Assembly: GCA_965198795.1 (NCBI GenBank)
Contig: OZ240674.1
Coordinates: 248,001-312,000 of the forward strand
Length of the DNA stretch: 64,000 bases
Source of the DNA: G965198795 sp965198795
GTDB taxonomy: Bacteria > Pseudomonadota > Alphaproteobacteria > Rhodospirillales > Casp-alpha2
Direction: 5' to 3'
Shown: positions 18,700 through 25,577 of the stretch, one piece after another
How positions within the stretch are numbered: position 1 is the stretch's first letter
Layout: each line of letters begins with the position of its first letter
Made by a program: the position numbers and the translations under genes
The notes under the pieces: model-generated
Seen by the model: the letters and a program-made list of their open reading frames with translations, nothing else
Database searches by the model: none
What the model was told of the DNA's origin: nothing

Positions 18700-18750
18700 C
18701 TTTTGAATGACCGGTTCTTTTGAATGACCTGCTCTTTTGAATGATCAGCG
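18700..18750. repeat. 17-bp tandem repeat, three diverged copies
   Basis: The unit CTTTTGAATGAYC plus four variable bases occurs three times head to tail: CTTTTGAATGACCGGTT, then CTTTTGAATGACCTGCT, then CTTTTGAATGATCAGCG. It has the same 17-bp period as the neighbouring array at 18554 but a different sequence. Confidence 0.85.
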
Positions 18751-18855
18751 CGGTAATGACCGTAACCGGAGGCCAGCCGGTCCGTCCTGGCCGCGCCGTC
18801 CGCCAGAGGAGGTGACGGCCCCGGGGCGTCCGCCTCGCCCCCCGGTAACGCCCTG

Positions 18856-18891
18856 ATAACGCGCCCTATGACGCGCCCTGTGACGCGCGCT
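18856..18891. repeat. 12-bp tandem repeat, three copies
   Basis: ATAACGCGCCCT, ATGACGCGCCCT and GTGACGCGCGCT follow each other directly. This is the third short array within 350 bp. Confidence 0.75.
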
Positions 18892-18960
18892 TTGAACAAT
18901 CCGGCGCGATCCCCGTATGAACAGGCCCCGTGTGGGTGGGGTCTATATGACGACCCCGTA

Positions 18961-19045
18961 CGGAAATGACGGAGTAAGGGCGCGGGGATGACGAAATGAG
19001 AATGCGGGAATGACGGATCAAACCTCTTGGAAACCCATGAATCGA
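18961..19045. repeat. Fragment of the TIR-bounded repeat (right inner part)
   Basis: GCGGGAATGACGGATCAAAC followed by CTCTTGGAAACCCATGAATC matches the right inner part of the repeats at 10295-10709 and 62232-62520. The terminal inverted end itself is missing. It is a decayed or partial copy. Confidence 0.65.
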
Positions 19046-19523
19046 CGCCAGATTTTTCCCGAAGCGCTATCGCGCTTTATTCGGCGCCTTTCCGGATACC
19101 TCCGGACGCGTCGCGGACAGCCTGTTTCGAATGGTGCTCATGCACATGAACGATCCTCCGCGTCCGAGGCGAGAACTCTACCGTATTTTTGTCCACGACC
19201 GTCCACCGTTGTCCAACAAGGCGCGCTACCCCGTTTCGAACCGCGCGGTTGATTTTTCCAAATCAAGCACGGCCATCTTGCGCAACGACTTCCACCAGAA
19301 ACTCCGCTCCAAACGAAAGGTGGCTCTGCGCCCGGGCGAACTCGGCGGCGGCGGTCGAGGTTAATCGGCGTCTAAAACGGTTATCCGGGCCGGCCCCCAC
19401 CCAGGTTATCCTTTTTCTTCAAACAGTTTATGTCTTTCCAGCGATTGAACCCCGACCGGGGCGGGATCATTTCAAGGATACGGGACGCCTTTCACAAGAA
19501 AAAACCTTTCATGGGAGACGGCG

Positions 19524-20492
19524 ATGGGATTACTGGTTGAAGGCCAATGGCGGGACGAATGGTACGACACGAAATCCTCAAGCGGTAAATTCGTCCGGAA
19601 AGACGCGTCGTTCCGCAACTGGATAACGGCGGACGGTGAAGCCGGGGCTTCGGGCGCCGGCGGCTTCAAGGCCGAAACCGGCCGCTATCACCTTTACGTC
19701 TCGCTGGCCTGTCCCTGGGCGCACCGGACCCTGATCGTCCGGGCGCTCAAGGGCCTGGAAGGCATGATCGGCGTCACCGTCGTGAGTCCGGACATGCTGT
19801 CCAACGGCTGGGAATTCACGAACGATTCCGGCCCGGCCGTGAAAGGCGCGAAATACCTTCACGAAGTCTATGCCGCCGCCAGGGCCAACTACACGGGCCG
19901 CGTGACGGTGCCGGCGCTGTGGGACAAGCAGGCCAACACCATTGTCTCCAACGAAAGCTCGGAAATCATCCGCATGTTCAACACGGCGTTTGATCGCCTG
20001 GGCGCCAAAACGGGCGATTACTATCCGGAAGCGCTCCGCGCCGAGATCGACGAGGTCAACGAACTAGTTTACCACGACGTCAACAACGGTGTTTACAAGT
20101 GCGGTTTCGCGACCACTCAAGAGGCCTACGAAGACGCTTTTGATAAGCTGTTCGTGCGGCTCGACTGGATGGAGGAGCGGTTGTCCAGCCAGCGCTATCT
20201 GGTCGGCGCTCAAGTGACGGAAGCGGACATCCGCGCCTTCACGACGCTGGTGCGGTTCGACGCGGTTTATGTCGGTCATTTCAAGTGCAACCGGCGCCGC
20301 ATTCAGGATTATCCCGCGCTGCAAGGCTATCTGAAAGAACTCTATCAACTGCCGGGCGTCAAGGAGACCGTCGATTTCCGCCACATCAAACGGCACTACT
20401 ACCACAGCCACGGCGCCATCAACCCGACGCGCGTCATACCGGCCGGTCCCGACCTGGATATTGACAGCCCGCACGGCCGTGACGGACGTTGA
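19524..20492 (+). CDS. yqjG: Glutathionyl-hydroquinone reductase (Xi-class GST, YqjG/ECM4 family)
   Basis: 322 residues, the usual length of the class. The catalytic motif is SLACPWAHRTLIVRALKGLE, with Cys-Pro-Trp-Ala-His-Arg diagnostic of Xi-class GSTs. The N-terminal WHDEWYDTK-like stretch (here WRDEWYDTK) and the C-terminal helical domain with VTEADIRAFTTLVRFDAVYVGHFKCN also fit. It reduces glutathionyl-hydroquinones with glutathione, freeing the quinol. The start follows GGGAGACGGCG. It is co-directional with nothing downstream; ridA converges on it. Confidence 0.92.
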   Translation: MGLLVEGQWRDEWYDTKSSSGKFVRKDASFRNWITADGEAGASGAGGFKAETGRYHLYVSLACPWAHRTLIVRALKGLEGMIGVTVVSPDMLSNGWEFTNDSGPAVKGAKYLHEVYAAARANYTGRVTVPALWDKQANTIVSNESSEIIRMFNTAFDRLGAKTGDYYPEALRAEIDEVNELVYHDVNNGVYKCGFATTQEAYEDAFDKLFVRLDWMEERLSSQRYLVGAQVTEADIRAFTTLVRFDAVYVGHFKCNRRRIQDYPALQGYLKELYQLPGVKETVDFRHIKRHYYHSHGAINPTRVIPAGPDLDIDSPHGRDGR

Positions 20493-20513
20493 ACCAGTTC
20501 CGGCCGATACGGT

Positions 20514-20903
20514 CTAGGCCGCCGCGACCGCCTCGATTTCAACCAACCAATCAGGATTGGCGAGCCCGCTGATCACCAGCAGCGTGGATGCGCAGCGGTG
20601 CCCGGTCAGTACTTGATCGCGGACATCGCGATAAAGCGGCGCATCGTCCTGGCGCGTGAGATAGACGGTGATCTTCACCAGGTTTTCCTTGCTCATGCCC
20701 GCGTCCTTGAGGATTTCTCCGATATTGGCGAAGGCCTGAACCATCTGGGCTTCTGCGCCATAGGCCAGTTTGCCGGACCTGTCCACGCCCACCTGGCCGG
20801 AGATATGCAGCCAGCGGGCCGGTTCCGCCACCTCCGCGCCCAACGCGTAGTTGGAGAACGCGGGGTGAATGGCGGCGGGGTCACGAGTGATCAGATTGGC
20901 CAT
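20514..20903 (-). CDS. RidA/YjgF family protein
   Basis: 129 residues from the ATG at 20903, which is preceded by GGAG at good spacing; a longer frame exists upstream but has no ribosome-binding site. The core HISGQVGVDRSGKLAYGAEAQM and the C-terminal VKITVYLTRQDDAPLYRDVRDQ are typical of the Rid superfamily. The catalytic Arg of true RidA (in C-R-A-x-Asn) is not obvious here; the matching stretch reads HRCASTLLVISGLANPDWLVEIEAVA. Its enamine/imine deaminase activity is therefore uncertain, and it may belong to a Rid2-7 subgroup. Confidence 0.82.
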   Translation of the reverse strand: MANLITRDPAAIHPAFSNYALGAEVAEPARWLHISGQVGVDRSGKLAYGAEAQMVQAFANIGEILKDAGMSKENLVKITVYLTRQDDAPLYRDVRDQVLTGHRCASTLLVISGLANPDWLVEIEAVAAA

Positions 20904-21381
20904 GGGAGTCTCCATTCGCGTTGAAGGCGTTGACCTGAATATGGAGGGCGCGTGCGTGATCTTCACATTCTTTCATCTGCGCTGATCCATGTGACGGCTG
21001 AGACCGTAACATAACCGGAAGAACCGGATCAGCCTAGACATGAGCGTACGCGTTCCATCACTTGGTGTTGTCTGGTTAAAAGAGATTTGCGGCCGCACGG
21101 TCACGCCCCCTCACCCAGGCCGTGATCTCATATCCGGTTCTTCCTTTATCTATCGCACTGTTCTTCCGTGTTCGTCACTGCCTGGGGATGAAACCAAATT
21201 TCGGCACTTCTTGCCCGCCGCCTCCGGGCAAAAACTGCCGTCTCAAAGGCGGGACGCAGATGATTTTTTCATAAGCATTTGAATTAAAACAACTTTGTTC
21301 CTTGGCACGCCACTTGAAGGTGAACAGGCGGATCAAGACCGGAATAACCCGGCAAACAGCGAACCGATAAGGAACGGGAAA
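20904..21381. other. Intergenic region upstream of flgG
   Basis: 478 bp between divergent ridA and flgG. Apart from the sigma-54-type promoter at 21303-21318 and a short direct repeat (AACCGGA twice near 21013), I see no gene. Confidence 0.6.
21303..21318 (+). promoter_or_regulatory. Candidate sigma-54 promoter of flgG
   Basis: TGGCACG, four bases, then TTGAA matches the -24/-12 consensus TGGCACG-N4-TTGC(A/T) except for one base in the -12 element. GG and the -12 dinucleotide are the required 12 bases apart. Transcription would start near 21330, about 50 bases before the flgG ATG. Sigma-54 control of mid-to-late flagellar genes is established in several alphaproteobacteria. Confidence 0.65.
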
Positions 21382-22164
21382 ATGACTAACCCATTGGGTA
21401 TCGCCGCCCTCGGGATGGCGGCGCAAGAAACGCGCATTGACATCATCGCCAACAATCTGGCGAATATGGACACGACCGGTTTCCAAAGACGGAGAGCGGC
21501 TTTCGCGGATCTGGTTTATTCCAATTCGGAACGCCCCGGCAATTTCTCGTCGCGCGCCCGGGGAGAGGTTCCTGCGGGTATCGCGCTGGGCAACGGCGTC
21601 GCCGCGGCCAGCGTCTATCGGATTGTCGAACAGGGCAATTTGGAAGCGACCGGCAATTCGCTGGATTTGGCGATCAGCGGCGAGGGGTATTTGCCTGTCA
21701 TCCTGCCAAACGGCGACACGGCTTACACGCGATCGGGGTCTTTGCAAAGGGCCGAAGACGGCGCTATTGTGACGCAAGACGGTTATCGCCTGGCTTCCGG
21801 CGTCAACCTTCCAAACGACGCGCGGCGGATCACCGTCAACCAATCAGGCGAAGTGTCGGCCCTTGTCGGAAACGGCCCGGCCCCCACCGTGATCGGTCAA
21901 GTGCAATTGGCGCGCTTCACCAATCAGTCTGGCTTAGACCCCCTCGGCGGTAACCTGTTCACGGAAACCGAGCGTTCCGGCCCGCCATTGGTTGGTATTC
22001 CGGGAACACAGGGATTTGGCGTCATCAAGCAGGGATTCGTCGAGAACTCCAACGTCAATCCCATTGTCGAGATTTCGCTGATGGTGGCCGCCATGCGCGC
22101 CTATCAGATGAATTCCAAGGTGGTGCAGACCGCCGATCAAATGTTGGGGCCGCCGCCCAACTAA
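21382..22164 (+). CDS. flgG: Flagellar distal rod protein FlgG
   Basis: 260 residues, the exact FlgG size. The N-terminus GIAALGMAAQETRIDIIANNLANMDTTGF carries the flagellar rod/hook ANNLAN motif. Then follow GNSLDLAISGEGYLPVILPNGDTAYTRSG, typical of FlgG, and the C-terminal FVENSNVNPIVEISLMVAAMRAYQMNSKV. I chose the ATG at 21382, after GGAACGGGAA. It forms the distal rod of the basal body through the periplasm. No flgA, flgH or flgF lies beside it, which is unusual, since flgF-flgG-flgA-flgH are normally together. It could be a displaced gene or a paralogue. Confidence 0.88.
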   Translation: MTNPLGIAALGMAAQETRIDIIANNLANMDTTGFQRRRAAFADLVYSNSERPGNFSSRARGEVPAGIALGNGVAAASVYRIVEQGNLEATGNSLDLAISGEGYLPVILPNGDTAYTRSGSLQRAEDGAIVTQDGYRLASGVNLPNDARRITVNQSGEVSALVGNGPAPTVIGQVQLARFTNQSGLDPLGGNLFTETERSGPPLVGIPGTQGFGVIKQGFVENSNVNPIVEISLMVAAMRAYQMNSKVVQTADQMLGPPPN

Positions 22165-22204
22165 TCCGCGGCCGCCTCGTGACTTCAGTTTCGTCCGTCC
22201 GATC

Positions 22205-22257
22205 CATCCGGGCCCAGTGTCAATGACCAAGAAGGTATTCGAAACCGGGCCCGGATG
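22205..22257. repeat. 11-bp perfect inverted repeat after flgG
   Basis: CATCCGGGCCC (22205-22215) is exactly mirrored by GGGCCCGGATG (22247-22257) with 31 bases between. It lies 40 bases past the flgG stop. It may fold into a strong 3'-end hairpin for flgG although no T-run follows. Confidence 0.55.
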
Positions 22258-22367
22258 ATCCGTTTACGGCGGGTGTGACGGCCGGTCTTTTGGAAATCGC
22301 GGGACTTTTCGGCTAAACTTTCATTTCATTACGGGAAACGCTCCGGTTGGTGCGGAGGAAAATATCC

Positions 22368-22733
22368 ATGGTTTACGCCGTGAAAGACGGTCGCGGGCGC
22401 GTGCGGGCGGTTTTCGAGGACCCGGTTCAAGGTTCTGCGGAAATCACCGCAGATGATCCGGCGTTGGCGGAGTTCGTCCAGCGCAATGCGCCGGAAGGGT
22501 TGGCTATGGATGAATGGGCCAAATCGGACCTAGAACTTGCCCGTGTCACCGAGGATTTGATCGACATCCTGATGGACAAGGGAGTGGTCTCGTTCATCGA
22601 CTTCCCGGAAGGCGCGCAGAAGAAACTGATGAGCCGCCGGGGCCGCAGGAAGGAACTCGATTACATGGAGAGCCTGTTCGGCGGGATGGCGGATATGCCA
22701 ACGGACGACGACGGCGGCGAGGGCTTCCTCTGA
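22368..22733 (+). CDS. Conserved small protein of unknown function (often misnamed tryptophan synthase beta-like)
   Basis: 121 residues from the ATG at 22368, after TGCGGAGGAAAATATCC. It starts with MVYAVKDGRGRVRAVFEDP and has a central SDLELARVTEDLIDILMDKG followed by SFIDFPEGAQKKLMSRRGRR. This pattern occurs in small proteins of many proteobacteria carrying an unproven tryptophan-synthase-beta-like label. No catalytic residues are evident. It is flanked by flgG upstream and convergent with the next gene. Confidence 0.75.
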   Translation: MVYAVKDGRGRVRAVFEDPVQGSAEITADDPALAEFVQRNAPEGLAMDEWAKSDLELARVTEDLIDILMDKGVVSFIDFPEGAQKKLMSRRGRRKELDYMESLFGGMADMPTDDDGGEGFL

Positions 22734-22742
22734 TCCCGCGTC

Positions 22743-23087
22743 CTACTCGCCCGGCGCCGCATCCCGCTTCCCCGCCGTTATCAGGAAAAAGCCCAGTCCG
22801 GCGTTCACCGGCAGCGGGGTCAGGTTGTCCAGCACACCCGACTTTTTCGCATCCAGCAGCATACGGCCCACCGGTTGGAACAGGGTTTCTTCGCCATCCC
22901 GGCCGGGCGGGTCCAAAACGATCCGGATGGAGCGGGGTTTGCGAAACCGGCTTTTCTCCAGCATCTGACGGACGGACTCCACTCCGTGAGCTTGATCCAG
23001 TCCCTTGAGGTCCAATTCGTATTCCGCGCCGGACTCGTTGCCCAGCAGCCGCTTTAGCGCGATATCGGCGGCTTCTCCGTCGTCCAT
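22743..23087 (-). CDS. Small protein with a degenerate Smr-like domain
   Basis: 114 residues from the ATG at 23087, two bases after the stop of the dehalogenase gene. YELDLKGLDQAHGVESVRQMLEKS resembles the start of Smr domains (LDLHGLT...A...L..FL), and LFQPVGRMLLDAKKSGVL plus the final NAGLGFFLITAGK fit the rest. The DxH motif reads DLK here, so nuclease activity is doubtful. The Smr assignment is a weak resemblance. Confidence 0.55.
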   Translation of the reverse strand: MDDGEAADIALKRLLGNESGAEYELDLKGLDQAHGVESVRQMLEKSRFRKPRSIRIVLDPPGRDGEETLFQPVGRMLLDAKKSGVLDNLTPLPVNAGLGFFLITAGKRDAAPGE

Positions 23088-23089
23088 GC

Positions 23090-23815
23090 TCACGGCGGGC
23101 ACCCCATCTGATCGGCCAGATCGACGAAGCTGCCGGCGACGAAATCCCAATCGCCGGTCGCTTCGAAATCAACCTTTTGATCGACGCCGTACTCGGTCGG
23201 CCGATTGACGTAACAGGTCCGCATGCCTTGTTCCCGCGCCGCCGCCAAGTCGTCGTTGTGGGCCGCGCCCATCATCACCTGGCGCGGTTCCAGTCCAAGC
23301 AGGCGGCACGCATTCCGGTAAACCTTCGGATCACGTTTGTAGGCCTTGTGCATGTCGCTTGAGAAAATACAGTCCCAGGGAATGCCCGCCCGCTTCGCCA
23401 TGGTGGTCAGCAACATCAATGAGCCGTTCGACAGAGGCGCGATGATGAATTTCTTCCTGATCCGAAGCAGGCCCGGAATGCTGTCGGGCCAAGGGTCCAG
23501 ACGGTGCCAGAATTTATTGATGTCGGCTTTCTCCGCCTCGCTGAAGGCGTCGCCCAGGCCGAATTCCGGCAGGATTTCCTCGAGTCTTTCGCGGTGAATG
23601 ACATCGACCGGCGTCCAGTCCCGCCCGCCGGACGTCACACGCGCCACGCCGGGACGATAGCCGGCGCGCCACGCGCGCGCGAAGGCTTCCCAATCGACGC
23701 CCTCGACACCTTTTTTCCTGGCTAGGGCCTCGCCTTGACGGGTAATCGAGCCACGCCAATCCGCCACGGTCCCAAAGGTGTCGAAAACGATGGCCTGGAC
23801 TTGTCCGAGCGGCAT
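23090..23815 (-). CDS. Haloacid dehalogenase, type II (HAD superfamily)
   Basis: 241 residues. HAD motif I reads VFDTFGTVADWRGS with the nucleophile Asp; the Phe-Gly-Thr-Val variant is typical of type II L-2-haloacid dehalogenases. Motif II is SNGS, the motif III Lys lies in AYKRDPKVYRNAC, and motif IV is GAAHNDDLAAAREQGM. It would hydrolyse L-2-haloacids, or another small substrate if the annotation is only family-level. The downstream Smr-like gene begins two bases after its stop, so the two are one unit. Confidence 0.85.
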   Translation of the reverse strand: MPLGQVQAIVFDTFGTVADWRGSITRQGEALARKKGVEGVDWEAFARAWRAGYRPGVARVTSGGRDWTPVDVIHRERLEEILPEFGLGDAFSEAEKADINKFWHRLDPWPDSIPGLLRIRKKFIIAPLSNGSLMLLTTMAKRAGIPWDCIFSSDMHKAYKRDPKVYRNACRLLGLEPRQVMMGAAHNDDLAAAREQGMRTCYVNRPTEYGVDQKVDFEATGDWDFVAGSFVDLADQMGCPP

Positions 23816-23880
23816 GGCGTTTCCCCGTGGATTTTGATCACGGGGAAGAGATAACCGGCTTTCCCTTGGTTGAGAAGCGC

Positions 23881-24777
23881 CTAAACGCTCAAAACGCCCC
23901 GCATCACCGGAACGGACGCGCCCTTGACGCGAACGGCGGAGACAGCTCCGCCGGCGACGTCCACGCCGCCTTCAATCAGACTGGGACGGCCCATCTCCGC
24001 CCCCTGGGCAATTTGATAAACGGCGGCGCCGTCCATTCGGGAGAGATGACCCATCAAGCCGCAGAGAGCGGCCGCCGCCGCGCCGGTCGCCGGGTCCTCC
24101 GGCATGCCTATGTCAGGCGCGAACATGCGGGCCGAAACGCCGCCGCCGCCGGTTCGGACATAAAAATAGCGCTCCGGCGAGGTTTTGCGCGTGAGTTCGG
24201 GGGCGGGCAGAGGTTTCGCCTTCTTGAGGGCGTCCATCGAGCCGAGTTCGGTGATCAAAACCTCCAGGCCCACTGACGCGACGACAGGCGGGTGCGCGCC
24301 GGTCAGTATATCTCCTGCGGTCAACCCGGCGGAGGCGGCCACTTCGTCGACATCGGCTTTGGCTCCCAAATGAAAGGGCGCGGGAGCTGTCAATTCCGTC
24401 GACGTCACCGTCCCCAGGTCGTCACGACCGACGGAAATGACGACCAAACCGGCTTTTTCCTCGAAACGGATTTCATTGGTGAGCGGTTTACCGAACACCT
24501 CGCCCCGGCTGGCTAGAACATGGGACGCGCCGATATTTGGATGGCCCGCGAAAGGCAATTCGCGGGCCGGCGTGAATATCCGGAGTCCGGCGGTGTTGGC
24601 CGGATCTTTCGGGGGCAGGACGAAGGCCGTTTCCGAATAGTGGAATTCCCGGGTGATCGCCCGCATCCGTTCCGTCGTCAGGTCTTCCGCATCCAGCACC
24701 ACGGCGAGCGGATTGCCGCCGAAGGGCTGAGCGGCGAAGACGTCGACCGTGACATACCGCCGTTCCATGGCCGCCAT
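23881..24777 (-). CDS. PhzF-family isomerase/epimerase-like protein
   Basis: About 298 residues. The N-terminal VDVFAAQPFGGNPLAVVLDAEDL and FHYSETAFVLPP, with the catalytic Glu, and the later FAGHPNIGASHVLA and GMPEDPATGAAAAALCG are the standard PhzF signatures of two symmetric diaminopimelate-epimerase-like halves. No phenazine genes are nearby, so the substrate is unknown. The start at 24777 has an AGGA 12 bases upstream; other ATGs lie at 24804 and 24768. It is divergent from a truncated LysR gene, which may once have regulated it. Confidence 0.87.
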   Translation of the reverse strand: MAAMERRYVTVDVFAAQPFGGNPLAVVLDAEDLTTERMRAITREFHYSETAFVLPPKDPANTAGLRIFTPARELPFAGHPNIGASHVLASRGEVFGKPLTNEIRFEEKAGLVVISVGRDDLGTVTSTELTAPAPFHLGAKADVDEVAASAGLTAGDILTGAHPPVVASVGLEVLITELGSMDALKKAKPLPAPELTRKTSPERYFYVRTGGGGVSARMFAPDIGMPEDPATGAAAAALCGLMGHLSRMDGAAVYQIAQGAEMGRPSLIEGGVDVAGGAVSAVRVKGASVPVMRGVLSV

Positions 24778-24806
24778 GGTATCCGGCGTTCCTGTCCGTC
24801 TCAAGC

Positions 24807-24830
24807 GGACATCGCCGCCCGGCGATGTCC
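24807..24830. repeat. Perfect 10-bp hairpin at the LysR/phzF divergence
   Basis: GGACATCGCC, a GCCC loop, then GGCGATGTCC. It lies between the phzF start and the truncated LysR frame, whose candidate ATG is in its right arm. It may be a regulator site or the scar of the event that removed the LysR N-terminus. Confidence 0.6.
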
Positions 24831-25577
24831 GGCGCCGTCAGCGCCCATCGGTTCTCATGTCATCCCCGCGTTACGCCGGACGGCGAAGCGCTGCTGAGCC
24901 ATGGCCGCCAGATGCTCCGCATCAACGAAGAGGCCATGTCCCGGTTCCGCGCGCCGCCCCTGGAAGGCAAAATCCGGTTCGGCGCGCCGGACGATTTTGG
25001 CACGCGCTTCCTGCCCCGGATTCTGGCCCGATTCGCCAAGACCCACCTGTCGGTCGAAGTGGAAGTGAAGTTATCGACGACCGTCTCGTTGTTGAGCCTG
25101 ATGGATGCGGGCGAATTGGACCTGTGCCTCATTACCGCGACGCCGGACGCGCCCGGTCCGGCGGGGGCCGCCCAACTTCTGTCCGAACCCTTGATCTGGG
25201 TTGGTTTGCAAGGAGGCACGGCGAAGGACGAACCGCGTCTGCCGCTGGCGCTTGCGGACAACACCTGTTCTTGGCGGGCGTCGGCCCTAAGGGCGCTGGA
25301 CGTCAGCGGCCGGGATTACCGTATCGCCTATACCTGCGAGAATTGCCAAGGACAGATGGCGGCGCTGCTGGCGGATTTGGCGGTGGCGCCCCTGCCCGCC
25401 AGCTTGTTGCAGCCGGGCTATGAGCGTATCGGACCACGGGAAGGCTTGCCGGAGATGGGCGGTTATCAGCTCAAACTATCGGTGCGTTCCGGCCCCGATC
25501 CGGTGGTCAAGGTGTTCGCGGAGCATGTCATGGACAGCTTCAAAGGCGGCGGAGAACGCTATTCCGCCGCGTCCTGA
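24825..25577 (+). pseudogene. LysR-type regulator lacking its DNA-binding domain
   Basis: 250 residues that begin almost at the end of a LysR helix-turn-helix domain (VTPDGEALLSHGRQMLRINEEA is the linker helix) and continue through a full effector-binding domain (GKIRFGAPDDFGTRFLPRILARFAKTH onward). The roughly 60 residues of winged helix that should precede are not encoded in any frame upstream, where phzF starts on the other strand. It is probably a 5'-truncated pseudogene; an HTH-less effector-binding protein is the alternative. Its end overlaps gcvP tail to tail by 19 bases. Confidence 0.75.

Larger units (their letters stand above)
18229..19523. other. 1.3-kb repeat-rich region without a convincing gene
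   Basis: No frame here looks like a protein; the longer open frames are Arg/Gly/Pro-rich shadows. The region holds a long inverted repeat (18305-18367), three clusters of short tandem repeats (18554-18604, 18700-18750, 18856-18891) and a fragment of the TIR-bounded repeat (about 18961-19045). Codon-like periodicity is absent. It separates the malic enzyme gene from the glutathionyl-hydroquinone reductase gene, which read in the same direction. Confidence 0.6.

Noticed and set aside
18225..18899. 224-codon open frame on the minus strand
   Set aside because: It is Arg/Gly/Pro-rich, runs through three tandem-repeat arrays and has no recognisable domain or ribosome-binding site.
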